NCBI RefSeq assembly: GCF_963576675.1
Contig: NC_088914.1
Coordinates: forward strand, 83,698,441-83,762,440
Origin: Euphorbia lathyris
Lineage: Eukaryota; Streptophyta; Magnoliopsida; Malpighiales; Euphorbiaceae
Direction: 5' to 3'
DNA length: 64,000 nt
Position 1 is the first letter of the stretch, and the number at the start of each line of letters is the position of its first letter. The notes under the pieces are model-generated. The model saw only the letters and a program-made list of their open reading frames with translations, searched no databases and had not been told where the DNA came from. Shown piece after piece: positions 21,338 through 31,811 of the stretch. Position numbers and translations under genes: made by a program.

Positions 21338-22836
21338 ATGTCAGAGCCATCACGAACAACCGGAGTTACAACCAGATCAACTAGTATGAACTCAAGAGGT
21401 CCACGGACTGTGAGTTCGCAGCCTGCGAGTACACAGCCTGTGATACCCAGCTCGACGAATCCTTCAGGACAGTTGAGTCCATTATTGGAGGTCCAAGTGC
21501 AAACTGAGATGGAGATGTCGAATAGTGAGTTTGTGCAAATGGCAGGACAGGTCTTGGCTACGAATATGAGCCAAGCGGCTGGAGATCGAATGATTAGTTT
21601 ATTAACTGCAATCGCAGATCACAATACCGCTGTAGCGGCTGCCCCACAAGAACCCGTTGTCACTTCGACACAACCCTCGACTATTCCTGCCGTATCTACG
21701 CTTCCGCAGTCATCTCAAGAGACGAATCGGGTGGGTCCGAGTAGTCGCATGACACCACGTAGCCATCCAGGCAACTACTCGCACCAAGATCCTAATATGA
21801 CGGTCCATCCGATCTGGCAAACATCCCAACCGATGTCAGGAATGCAAGGAATTTTCCGCTACAACAAACGGAGCCTTTTGTCCACAGACATTTAGAGTTG
21901 ATGACATCTGGAGCGAATGTGTCTAGGCGGGAGCACACTTGGAATTTTGATCCTATGACTGGACATCGGTTAGACCCACAGCGAGAACAAGTGTCGGCAC
22001 AATATGGCAGGTGGATATCACCCAGAATTCACCAGCAGCGGATGGAAGAAGTTCGGCGGGAACCCAATACTGAATTGGAAGATCAACTGCGAAGCATGAT
22101 GGAGCGAATGGGGTACACCCCTAGGGCGAGATCAGTGGTGCAGAGTGATTCGCCTTTTGCCCCATCGTTGCGGGAATTTATTCCAAATCACAGAATAAAA
22201 GCGCCGGCGATACCTAAATACTATGGGGATCCAAATTCTGACCCTGAGGCGCATGTCAGGAACTATAGAGAGTTAATGGATGTTGCAGGAGCAAGCGAAA
22301 GCATAATTTGTCGATTGTTCTCGACCACTTTGGGCGGAGCAGCATCCGATTGGTTTCGGTCTCTACCTACTGAATCTATTCACAACTGGACTCAGTACAG
22401 TCGTGATTTCTGTGCAAAGTTCGTGGGCTGTAAAGCGGCAGATGTGACGGATAGGTAGCTGAAAGAGATCAAACAGAGAAATTATAATTCCCTAAGGGAA
22501 TTTGTTGTAGCATTCAATGATATTCTGGTGCGGTTGCAGAACCCAGATATCGTAAGCATTCGCAACATAATGGCGGATGTAACCACGGATTGGAGCATGC
22601 GGGAGGAAATCATCCGCAACAAGCCACGCACAGTGGCCGAACTCATGAAGATAGCAAAGGAATTCATGGAAGTGGATGATGTTAATAGGGAACATAAAGC
22701 TCAGACCCGGCGAGAAAGAGATGCGGCTAGATCCACTTCGGACAATCGGCGCCATCAAAATCAAACCCAATCTAGGGGTAATTTTGTTCGGAAAGGCGAT
22801 CGCTCCTCTCAAGGGGGGGATATCAAACACCATTGA
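21338..22836 (+). pseudogene. gag: Element B gag, two frameshifts and one stop
   Basis: This is the gypsy Gag. ATG at 21338 starts a Ser/Thr/Pro/Gln-rich N-terminal region. A frameshift near 21850 moves the reading to the next frame, where REHTWNFDPMTGHRLDP and the capsid domain follow (LREFIPNHRIKAPAIPKYYG, then DWFRSLPTESIHNW). A TAG at 22456-22458 interrupts the domain; the same frame continues to 22836. A second frameshift, probably in the G7 run at 22813-22819, brings the reading into the pol frame, which carries the Gag-end C/H motif CRFHRLNGHDTNDC. The LTRs are almost identical, so these breaks are recent, inherited from a defective master, or homopolymer errors in the assembly. Confidence 0.85.
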
Positions 22837-25800
22837 ACACGACTCGCCATGAGGTGTTACTTTGGATTGAAAAAAAACCCCTGAAGAAGGATGTGCAGTT
22901 TCCTGAGGTGAAAGGTCGAACCAGTTTGGGGCGATATCCTAACAAATACTGCAGGTTCCATAGATTGAACGGCCATGACACGAATGATTGCTACGAATTG
23001 AAGAGGGAGATTGAAAAGCTGATTGAGAGAGGAAAACTGAGTCAATTCGTTAGAAAAGAAACAATTGATGAAAAAGCAACACTCCCGCGTGAGATAGAAG
23101 CAAGGCCAGAAAAGAAGCAGAAAAAAGGAGTGATTAACGTAATAGCAGGCGGGATCTATGAGCCTCCATCAAAAAGGGCTCGCCGTGAACAGAGAAAAAG
23201 CAACACGAGTAGGGGGGATGCCCTCAATTATTCATTTGCGCGAATCACGGAGCCGCATGCGGATGCGTTGGTGATTACGGTGGCCATTGAAGGATGGGAC
23301 GTCAAGCGGGTCCTTATTGATACAGGCGGTTCTTGCAATGTTATTACTCGAACTGCATTCAACCAGTTGGGAATTAACGATGAGCGAGTAGAACATACGT
23401 TCATGGATGTAACTAGTTTTGGAGGTCAATCATCTCAAACAAGTGGACAGGTGGTGTTGGAGACAGAAATGGGCGATAAGAATCTAAAATGGAGAGGTGA
23501 TCTAGAATTCGCAATTGTTGATCTCCCATTGGCATATAATATAATTCTGGGGCGTCCATTCCTGTCGGAAACGGAGTCGCTCATTTCAATGAAGCATTTG
23601 ACATTGCATTTGCCAACACACCAAGGGCGAGTCATTGTTGAGGGTGATCAACTTATATCTCAACAAGCTTATACATTGTCACTTGAAACAAAGCCAGATG
23701 AAGAAGATATAGTTGATGAGAAGTTGCCGGCTGAAGCGTTAGGAGAAACAGAACTATTCGTCATTTCAAATGACAAGAAAGTAAGGATAGCGGCAGGACT
23801 TCCAGAGGAAACGAAGAAAGCCATTACCGAGGTGTTGATCCAATACGAGTCGGCATTCGCCGCCCCAGATGAAGTGCTGAAAGGGATAAGTCCAGAAATA
23901 GCAACACATCGTTTGAATGTGGACAAGAATGCAACCCCAGTGCGACAGAAAAAGAGAGGACATGCCCCAGAGCGCCAGAAGGCGATTGAAAAAGCAGTGG
24001 CGGATTTGCTAAAATCAGATGCAATTCGAGAAGTCACTTATCCGGAATGGCTAGCCAATGTGGTGCTAGTCAAAAAGCCGAATGGAATGTACAGAATGTG
24101 CGTAGACTTCAAAGATCTGAATAAAGCTTGTCCGAAGGATATGTATCCGCTACTTAACATTGACATATTGGTAGATGGGACTGCGAGATTTGAAGCTTTA
24201 TCATTCACCGATGTAAAATCCAGTTACCACCAGATACCAATGGAGAAGGCGGACGAGATCAAGACGTCATTCATAACTCATCAGGCAACTTATTGCTTCA
24301 AGGTGATGCCATTTGGACTGAAAAATGCGGGAGCAACATATCAACGGATGATGAACAAGATATTTTCAGACAAATCAGGCGAGAACTTCTCGATCTATGT
24401 AGACGACATGATCATTAAAAGCAAGAAGATGCAAGACCATCCGCAGGATATTAAAGAAATCCTGGAAGTGCTGATCAAATATGGCCTCAAATTGAACCCG
24501 GAGAAATGCACGTTTGGAGCGAGAACAGGGAAGTTCCTGGGTTTCATTGTTAGTGGCAAAGGAGTTGAGGCGAATCCTGAGAAGGTTAAAGCAGTGATGG
24601 AGATGAAGACGCCAAGGAGCATAAGAGAAGTACAGAGACTCAATGGGCGGTTGGTGGCATTAGGGCGATTCATATCATGCTCAGCTAGGAGATGTCTACC
24701 TTTCTACAATGCCATCAAAAAATCTAAGTCCTTTGAATGGAGACCAGATTGTCAAGAAGCATTCGAGGGGATAAAGCGATTACTATGTTATCCGCCCTTA
24801 ATGAGCAGGCCAGAGGATGGAGAAGATTTATTTCTTTATGTATCCATCACCAGCACGGCGATATGCACTGTAATGGTGCGGGAAGAAGAAGGGCAACAAT
24901 ATCCGGTGTACTACGTGAGTAAAGTCTTAAAGGATGCAGAACTTCGATATTCGAGGTTAGATAAAATGGCCCTCGCGGTGATAACCACGGTGGCTAGGTT
25001 GAAGCCATACTTCCAGGCGCATACTATCATTGTGAGAACTGGAATTCCAATGCGAAAGGTACTGCAGAAACCTGATGCATCCGGGCGATTGATGGAATGG
25101 TCAATTCGCTTGGGAGAGTTCGATATTCGTTACGAAGGAAGACCAGCTCTAAAAAGTCAAGTACTTACCGATTTCGTGAATGAGTTCACGTGGGATGAAG
25201 ACGAATGTCCAAAAGCACAAAAAGAAGAATGGAGTATGTTCACAGATGGGGCATTATCCACAGATGGAGCTGGACTGGGAGTCGTCATCAAGGGTCCGGA
25301 TGTTATTCGCCTGTACTATGCGGCAAAGTTAACATTCAAAACGACCAACAATGCCGCGGAATATGAAGCAATGATATGCGGATTGAAGTTGCTTAATGAA
25401 CTTATGCCAGAAAGAGTGGTAATCTACAGCGACTCTAAACTCATGATAAATCAGATCACAAAAAATTATCTGGTGAAACAGGAAGATCTGGTCAAATACC
25501 ATCAGGTTGTCGGTAGATTGACGCAGGAGTTAACACATAAAGGAATCGTCTGGGAGATGGTGCATGTTCCAAGAGGCCAGAACACAAAGGCTAATGAGTT
25601 GGCAAAAGCAGCGGCGAGTAGAGACCCATGGAGTCAAAAAGCATGTAATTTGGAAATAAGGTCGTCGCCAGCATTCGAAGCCGTTCAGATTATGGTCATC
25701 GAAGAGCTAGAAGATGATGAAGATTGGCGGATGCCCATCCGCCAATATCTGGAACATGGAGATTTGCCGGTTGATAAAAGTTTAGCCAGAAAGCTAATCG

Positions 25801-26966
25801 GGCAGTCAGCGAGATACTCAATTCGGGATGGGACTTTATACAGGAAGTCATATACATGTCCATGGTTAAAATGTATTAGCCGCAATAAAGGAGATTACGT
25901 GCTGAGAGAACTCCATGAAGGAATTTGTGGTGCGCATGAAGCATCCGCGGCGTTGGCAAGAAAAGTCAAGTTGATGGGACATTATTGGCCGAAGGTGGTG
26001 GAAGATTCCCAGCAAATGGTAGCGGAATGTCACAGCTGTCAAATCCATGCTAATGAAAAGCATGTCCCAGGAGCCGAACAAGTAACTATAATGACGACGT
26101 GGCCATTCGCAACATGGGGGATTGATATAGTGGGGCCATTCCCAGAAACAACAAGGAAGAGGAAGTACTTGGTAGTCGCAGTTGACCACTTCAGCAAGTG
26201 GGTAGAAGCAGAGGCAGTAACCGCTCAAACACCTGAGCGAATGATCGAGTTCTTACGAGAGAATATTATCATGCGGTTTGGAATCCCACAAACGCTTATA
26301 ACCGACAACGGTACCCAGTTCAACTGTGTCAAATTCAAAGCATATTGCGAAAGCATGGGGATCAAGAATCATTTTTCCTCCGTAAATCATCCCCAATCGA
26401 ATGGTATGACAGAGGTTACCAACAGGGCCATGCTTCAGGGAATCAAGAAGCGACTAGGTGATAAGAAAACAGGTTGGGCGGATGAGATACCTCATATGTT
26501 ATGGGCATACAGAACTTCTGTAAAGGCAGCAACAGGCAAAACACCTTTCTCGCTGGTTTATGGAGCCGAAGCAGTCCTACCTGTTGAAATCCATTCGCCT
26601 ACAGATCGGGTAATTTATTACTGCGACACCCAAAATCCTATCAACATTAGAGATGCATTAGATTCTGTTGAAGAACGAAGAGAAAAAGCTTACATGCGAA
26701 TGGCAGTATATCGCAATAGAATCAAGAAGTATCATGACAGAAGGGTGCGAAAGGTGATAATCAATGAGCGCGACTTGGTCTTGAAAAAAGCAGATAAAAT
26801 ACAGTCCAGAGAAGGCAAAGGCAAATTAGGCATCAACTGGATCGGACCTTACAGGGTATCCAAGAAGTTGGGACCATCAACTTTTGAAATAGAAGAAATG
26901 AGCGGCAAAAAGCTCCCGCGCACCTGGAATCTAGAGAATCTACGCCTATATAAACAGGCCAAGTAG
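22833..26966 (+). CDS. pol: Element B Pol polyprotein (PR-RT-RNaseH-aRNaseH-INT)
   Basis: One open frame of 1377 codons encodes the enzymes for copying and inserting the element. Order: the Gag-end motif CRFHRLNGHDTNDC (residues ~38-51); aspartic protease with IDTGG (D163) and LGRPF; RT with VDFKDLNKACPKD, FGLKNAGATYQRMM and the catalytic YVDD (from residue 522); an RNase H; a second RNase H with MFTDGA (from 802), EYEAM and SDSKL; integrase with an HHCC zinc region (HEGICGAH, CHSCQIH) and the DDE core (D1098 in WGIDIVGP, D1158 in ITDNGTQF, E1194, spacing 35); and a C-terminal IGPYRV domain. All catalytic residues are present. The first codons overlap the end of the gag frame, so 22833 is not a real initiation site; expression needs the gag reading. 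Confidence 0.95.
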   Translation: MNTTRHEVLLWIEKKPLKKDVQFPEVKGRTSLGRYPNKYCRFHRLNGHDTNDCYELKREIEKLIERGKLSQFVRKETIDEKATLPREIEARPEKKQKKGVINVIAGGIYEPPSKRARREQRKSNTSRGDALNYSFARITEPHADALVITVAIEGWDVKRVLIDTGGSCNVITRTAFNQLGINDERVEHTFMDVTSFGGQSSQTSGQVVLETEMGDKNLKWRGDLEFAIVDLPLAYNIILGRPFLSETESLISMKHLTLHLPTHQGRVIVEGDQLISQQAYTLSLETKPDEEDIVDEKLPAEALGETELFVISNDKKVRIAAGLPEETKKAITEVLIQYESAFAAPDEVLKGISPEIATHRLNVDKNATPVRQKKRGHAPERQKAIEKAVADLLKSDAIREVTYPEWLANVVLVKKPNGMYRMCVDFKDLNKACPKDMYPLLNIDILVDGTARFEALSFTDVKSSYHQIPMEKADEIKTSFITHQATYCFKVMPFGLKNAGATYQRMMNKIFSDKSGENFSIYVDDMIIKSKKMQDHPQDIKEILEVLIKYGLKLNPEKCTFGARTGKFLGFIVSGKGVEANPEKVKAVMEMKTPRSIREVQRLNGRLVALGRFISCSARRCLPFYNAIKKSKSFEWRPDCQEAFEGIKRLLCYPPLMSRPEDGEDLFLYVSITSTAICTVMVREEEGQQYPVYYVSKVLKDAELRYSRLDKMALAVITTVARLKPYFQAHTIIVRTGIPMRKVLQKPDASGRLMEWSIRLGEFDIRYEGRPALKSQVLTDFVNEFTWDEDECPKAQKEEWSMFTDGALSTDGAGLGVVIKGPDVIRLYYAAKLTFKTTNNAAEYEAMICGLKLLNELMPERVVIYSDSKLMINQITKNYLVKQEDLVKYHQVVGRLTQELTHKGIVWEMVHVPRGQNTKANELAKAAASRDPWSQKACNLEIRSSPAFEAVQIMVIEELEDDEDWRMPIRQYLEHGDLPVDKSLARKLIGQSARYSIRDGTLYRKSYTCPWLKCISRNKGDYVLRELHEGICGAHEASAALARKVKLMGHYWPKVVEDSQQMVAECHSCQIHANEKHVPGAEQVTIMTTWPFATWGIDIVGPFPETTRKRKYLVVAVDHFSKWVEAEAVTAQTPERMIEFLRENIIMRFGIPQTLITDNGTQFNCVKFKAYCESMGIKNHFSSVNHPQSNGMTEVTNRAMLQGIKKRLGDKKTGWADEIPHMLWAYRTSVKAATGKTPFSLVYGAEAVLPVEIHSPTDRVIYYCDTQNPINIRDALDSVEERREKAYMRMAVYRNRIKKYHDRRVRKVIINERDLVLKKADKIQSREGKGKLGINWIGPYRVSKKLGPSTFEIEEMSGKKLPRTWNLENLRLYKQAK

Positions 26967-27791
26967 TTCAGGGAAATGACGAGTACTCTTTTTCCTTTTA
27001 TGAGTTTTTTCCCACTGGGTTTTCTGATAAAAGGTTTTAATGAGGCTTGGATCCCACACAGTTTATGTATCCATATAATGAAAAGTCTTTTTTCTTCAAT
27101 AGCAAAATAAAGACATTACAATGGTTACAATTAATCAATATGTTACAATTGAATGCAGGTCCTTTTGAAACTGATAAACTTAAACACATAAATGTGTTGT
27201 CTACAACAGAAAGGCGGATGCATGATTACGCATCATTCGTAAAACCTTATGGTTAACCTTAAACACATAAATGTGTTGCCTACAAAAGAAAGGCGGATGC
27301 ATGATTACGCATCATTCGCAAAACCTTATGGTTAACCTTATGATTATTTGAAAGAAAAATTATAAGGCATAAAATTAAGCGAATAAACGAGTACTCAAAA
27401 ATTGCAAAAAGGGTCTGGCCACCCTAATAAAAACAAAACTAACTACAAAAAATTACAAGTATGAAGTCGGCAAAAGGCAAGGGTCGCATACGAAAATAAC
27501 CGACATTAAGGCAACGAAGAATAAAACAGCGATTGCACATATATGAAAAGCGGCAGGTGAAGAAAGCAAATTCGCTCGATTGATATATATACTGGCAGTT
27601 TGTTACATACAACAGTTCAGATATAAATAAAATTATACTACAGTTCCTTCTCCTTCGCCTCTATTTCCCCCTTCGCCTTCAGTGGCTCCTTCATCTTCTC
27701 CAGTGGGGTGATCTGCTTCAAGCGAATCCCCAACAATCAGATCAGTAACCGCATCAGAGCGAGGTACCACTTGTTCAACGTGAGAAACATT
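26967..27791. other. Element B spacer between pol and antisense gene
   Basis: It contains no coding sequence on the plus strand. It includes a 79-bp tandem duplication (27179-27336) and T-rich and A-rich stretches that could serve as the 3' end of the converging antisense transcript. Confidence 0.7.
27179..27336. repeat. 79-bp tandem duplication with internal palindromes
   Basis: Copies 27179-27257 and 27258-27336 differ at about four positions. Each contains AACACATAAATGTGTT (palindromic) and ATGCATGATTACGCATCAT (inverted repeat). Confidence 0.9.
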
Positions 27792-28580
27792 TTATGGTGC
27801 CCCTCCTTCTACGTTCTGATTTGGGATCTCACAGCTAATTGGAGAGTCATGAAAACTCTGCCAATCTAGGAGAAGTACCTCATCCATATCGGCATCCTCG
27901 ACCTCCAACTTGTCCCATTTTTCAGCTAAATCCTTTTCAGGAATGGGAACCTTGGGGCGATTAAGTACACGATCTGGATGTCCATGCTCATAAGCCGCAT
28001 GAATCCGCTCTCCATACCAATAGATGCGAGCACCATCTTCAGCTGTGATCTCCTCGGCCCTCCTCTTTTGCATCTCCAAAGCTTCCTTGGACGAATTCAG
28101 ATCATCAATGGCCTTCTGAAGCTCATCGGACTTAGCCTGGAGGGATTTGAGAGCTTCCTCCTTCTCGCTGATGGCCTTCTGACAAGCACCTTCAAGGACT
28201 TTTACTTTGCCTTGGACATCATGAAAAAGCGACTTCTGAGTCGCCAATTCAGTGCCAAGGCTTTCCAGCTCTCTAGCTCGTTCAGCATCCCTACAGAGGG
28301 CACCCTCCACGAAATTGATAATTTGCATATAGGACAATACGTGAAAGAGCGAATGGAGACATGCATTTGAGGGATGGAACATGAGTAGAAAGCAATATAC
28401 CTCTATAGCACGCTTCTCAATGCCCTCCATGGCAGTTGGAAGCGGCACCTGTTCGCGCACGCGAGAAGCAGAGGGGAGTCGCCCAAGGACATTGCATATG
28501 GAAGAAACAATGTCCTTACAGGAAAAGCTCACGGCTTTACCAAAGGTCCTAGTCCACCACCCACTAATGTCAGGAATTGG

Positions 28581-28671
28581 CTACGAATACATAAAGAAAG
28601 GGATCAGGAGAACAGCAAATAACTGATAAAGGAAAATAAACAACACAAAAAGAGTGAGTAAATCATGATAC
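28581..28671 (-). other. Proposed intron 2 of antisense gene (91 bp)
   Basis: The donor is ACGAG|GTATCA and the acceptor TATTCGTAG|CC, preceded by a T/C-rich stretch. The unspliced sequence is full of stops, while the flanks encode PISTPSKEKG and PIPDISGWW. Confidence 0.6.
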
Positions 28672-28972
28672 CTCGTGAAATGGAGTACTGCCCTTTTCTT
28701 TGGATGGGGTGGATATGGGTGTACCACCAACGGTCAAGGATACGAAGGTATTTTTCTTCTGGGGCGAGAAGACTCCGTATCCGCATTACTCTTCCGCTTC
28801 CTATTTAAGAGAAGGTCCTCAGAAGTAGAAGCAGGGCCTTGTGAAACGGAAGCAATTGTGGGGGAAGCCGCCTCAACAGAAGGAGTCGCCCCCACAGGAG
28901 AATTCGCCCCTGCAACAGAGGTTGTTCCCGCCAATCGCCTCTTCCTCCTCGCTAAGGCTTTCGCTTCCCGAT

Positions 28973-29050
28973 CTGCAACGAGTTGGGATAAAGGGTCACC
29001 CCTGCAAAGGGTTAAGAAAAATCATCAACTAGGAAATAAGCTAATAGTAC
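28973..29050 (-). other. Proposed intron 1 of antisense gene (78 bp)
   Basis: The donor is CAAG|GTACTA and the acceptor CTCGTTGCAG|AT. Joining 29051 to 28972 keeps the frame (VFVQ then DREAKALARR), whereas the unspliced reading meets a stop at 29025. A nearer acceptor (CTTTGCAG|GGG) would give the wrong frame. Confidence 0.6.
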
Positions 29051-30181
29051 CTTGTACGAAAACGCGATAAGGGATATAAACGACGCGATCTTCCTCGCGG
29101 TAGGCAATCGCTACTCGGCTCCTTAGCATATGGAATGCCTGATCATATGTCCATACAAAAGGAGGAGTACTCTTCAAGAATTTTACAATAGCGGATTCTT
29201 CCTTGCTTGGATAACCAAAGTTCAAACTCTTTACATTAGGTCGGCCCCAGCAACGAAGAAAGTTCGGATTCCCTTCGTGGAACTTGATGAAGAAATAAGA
29301 CATGTCCCACTCGCGGATTTTGTTCGACTTCTCATCAAAGCCGTAGTAACCGCTCTGTCAGATGAAAGTAAAATACTCCCCCGAACTTTTGAAATGATGA
29401 AGCTTGGAGAAAATCTTGAGCGAGAAGGGAACCTCCAGACAATCCGCCAAAAACTTGTCCAGAGTCAAGTCGGCCCATCCATTGGGATGCAGTTGCCCGG
29501 GTGTGATTCCATAACCTCCAAGGATGGAAGCAATCTCATCTGCCAGCGGATACGTGAAACCGCAGATAATTTGAGCGACAAAAATGGTAAAATACCCCTT
29601 CGGGAAGTCGCCGGGTCCTCTATTTTCCCCAGGAATGCTTGTTTCCAGGCCTTGAAACCAAGGATATTGCTCCCGCAAGTCGTCAATCGTCTCGCGGCAA
29701 ACTAGGCTTCCCGACCTATCCTTCTTCGGTAATAAACGGGGAGTGGGGACAGGTGGTGGAATCAACTTCTTGGGGTCGAAACCTAGGCCCTCATCAGTCG
29801 TATTCGCCAGATGAAGAAAATCGGCAGGATGAGAATCGGACCTAGGAGAGCTAGTTGAAGCTTCATCAACCATCTCATCAACCTCGTGAGACACCTCGCG
29901 ATCGTAATTTTCATCGAAGGGTGCGAAATCAAGTTCAGGGTTCGACATATCGGTGAAGGAAACGAACAGAAATAAAAGAAAAAATGGTTGAACGAGTTAC
30001 GAGTTACAGAAAGGGAAACTTACATGTGAGAAAGAATGCAGAGAAGAATGAACGCAAAAGGGTTGATGCCGGAGAGGAAATGACAGAAAACGAACGAACT
30101 ACTTTCGAATTTTGAATACCCAGATGAAGATGGAGAGTTGTGTAAGACATATGAAAAGACCCTAAAGGGCTCTTGCTAAAC

Positions 30182-30196
30182 TAGAGGGGAGGCATG
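30182..30196 (+). other. Element B polypurine tract
   Basis: AGAGGGGAGGCATG ends directly at the 3' LTR and serves as the plus-strand primer site. Confidence 0.8.
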
Positions 30197-30611
30197 TGAT
30201 GATTCGTGAAACCAACTGAGCTGAATCATAAGCACGGGCCCATCCCAAACTTAAGCCCATGGTTCAAGATTAAATGGGCTCCTAATAAGGGAAAGGGCTA
30301 ACCGCCCCGAAATCCCAACAAGGTACTAAACCACCCACTCAGAGAAACGGGACCACGTTTGTGACTACGTGGAGGACGTGGCACAGAAAGGGTAACCGCC
30401 CTCGGCGGTTACCTAGAAAGACTTATAAAAGAAATAAGAAAGCCAAGGGAGGGAGGTTCACATTTTTTTTCCCTAAATACGATTATCGATCTACTAAATT
30501 CCACACAAAACTGACTTGATCGTCGGAGAGTTTTCCCGGAGATCCTGTCTCCGGTTTTGTTTTGCAGGTAACTACGACGAGGATCATTCAATCAAATCCG
30601 GCAAGTTATCA
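30197..30611 (+). repeat. Element B 3' LTR (415 bp)
   Basis: The same length as the 5' LTR, with one base difference seen by eye. It is followed by TSD CCTCT. Confidence 0.95.
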
Positions 30612-31077
30612 CCTCTCATTTGTCAAATCACACCTCTCATTATTGTAAAAAACGCAAAAAAAAATCAAAAAACGTGAAAATGGAAAAAAAGAGAAAAAAT
30701 GCAAACTACGGAAAATGGAAAAAAAAGATAGAAAGTGAGAATAGAAAAAACGATGAAATGGAAACGAAAAAATGAGAAAAATGTAAAAAAAAAACAAAAC
30801 TATGAAAACGTGAAAAACTATTTACTAATTTCACGTTTTAAAGTTATCATTTTTTTATTTTAATTATGTAAATAAAATTTTATGATTAAATTTAACTAAG
30901 TAAATATAAACATCGTAATGGTAATTACATCTCATCATTTTATAGGATAAATTACAAAACTGGCTCAATTGGAAAATCCATTTACATATTTAGACTCATT
31001 ACACCATCTAATACATATCTAGACTATTTCAGTATGGACTTTTCCAAACTTAGTCATTTCTTCCTCTTTCTTCTTTT

Positions 31078-31079
<2 letters not shown>

Positions 31080-31105
<26 letters not shown>
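31080..31105. repeat. (CTTT)n microsatellite
   Basis: About six CTTT units within a pyrimidine-rich stretch. Confidence 0.9.
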
Positions 31106-31108
<3 letters not shown>

Positions 31109-31248
31109 TTCTAATCATTAGCAGTCCTTTAATTTTATACATCAATCCAAGATCCAAGCTCTTCATGTAAGCATTATGTTGATTTTACATACATAAATCT
31201 CTATGGACTGGTTAGTTTTGTGTATTTGAAGTTAGTTTACACATATAT

Positions 31249-31392
31249 CGATTCATATTTAGAGTTTTGATATTACCCGATTGCTTCACGGTTTACAATT
31301 TTGCTTTGCAGAATCGTAAACGATTCATATTTAGAGTTTTAATATTACCCGATCGCTTCACGGTTTACAATTTTGCTTTGCAGAATCGTAAA
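31249..31392. repeat. 72-bp tandem duplication
   Basis: Copies 31249-31320 and 31321-31392 both read from CGATTCATATTTAGAG to GAATCGTAAA, with two or three differences. Confidence 0.9.
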
Positions 31393-31625
31393 CTGCGAAG
31401 CTATTATTAGAAAATAAGAGTTTGCGGTTCACCTAAACCACGAAGCCAAACTTAACATAAGATTCACGTTCACATAAACCACGAAGCACTACAACTTCGC
31501 GGTTATATAATTTGCTTCGCGGTCCACGTAACTGCAAAGCACATTTCTTTTGAGCTATTGTCTTTAATATTGTTTGATGATGTGTTTTTTTTTAACTGTA
31601 GCAGTATGACGATCGACCATTTCTT

Positions 31626-31811
31626 GTGTGTGATCATGTGGAATGGCCAATGGATAACTATGAAAAAAGCCATGACATTCAGGGGGATGAATCGAAGTTG
31701 CTTTGGCTTTTAACAAAAATCAACTTCAAAATTTTACAAGAGAGAGTATACACTTCTGTACGTATTGATTCGACATTATTTGACATACATATGACTATGC
31801 AAACTGCATAA
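31626..31811 (+). pseudogene. Possible decayed MULE-type N-terminal fragment
   Basis: A 61-codon frame reads CDHVEWPMDNYEKSH..., then RIDSTLFDIHMTM, and after a TAA continues DPNKIPEIVVL. The pattern loosely recalls the N-terminal region of plant MuDR-like transposases (a DxxxYDIxxxM stretch followed by DPN..P). No catalytic domain is nearby. The similarity is weak and it may be chance. Confidence 0.15.

Larger units (their letters stand above)
27792..29948 (-). pseudogene. Antisense spliced gene of element B (Transposase_28-like), two lesions
   Basis: This gene runs opposite to gag-pol. I propose four exons. Exon 1 is 29948-29051 (ATG at 29946-29948) and contains YPWFQGLE, GYFTIFVAQIICGF and PNGWADLT, which resemble the Pfam 'putative gypsy type transposon' family Transposase_28. 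Exon 2 is 28972-28672 and is Ala/Ser/Pro-rich with a basic RRKRR patch. Exon 3 is 28580-28401. Exon 4 is 28304-27792, a long coiled coil (ELATQKSLFHDVQGKVKVLE region) with an acidic tail. Junctions are AAG|GTACTA...TTGCAG|AT, GAG|GTATCA...TTCGTAG|CC and GAG|GTATAT...GTGGAG|GG. The last acceptor is weak and read-through is also in frame. The spliced reading would be about 630 aa. It is broken by TGA at 29355-29357 and by one base missing in the A5 run at 28751-28755. Extra antisense ORFs are described for Tat elements; function is unknown. Confidence 0.75.
20865..30611 (+). mobile_element. Gypsy element B (Tat-type), young, with antisense extra gene
   Basis: This is a Ty3/gypsy LTR retrotransposon of 9747 bp with TSD CCTCT at 20860-20864 and 30612-30616. 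Each LTR is 415 bp. Order: LTR, PBS region, gag (broken), pol (intact 1377-codon frame: PR, RT, RNase H, a second RNase H, INT), a 79-bp tandem repeat, an antisense spliced gene, PPT, LTR. The second RNase H after RT and the antisense gene are hallmarks of the Tat lineage. By eye the LTRs differ at one base (T/C at 20902 versus 30234), so insertion is very recent. Confidence 0.95.

Noticed and set aside
29130..29705. 191-codon plus-strand frame in B
   Set aside because: Shadow of the antisense gene's first exon on the other strand, with no recognisable motif.
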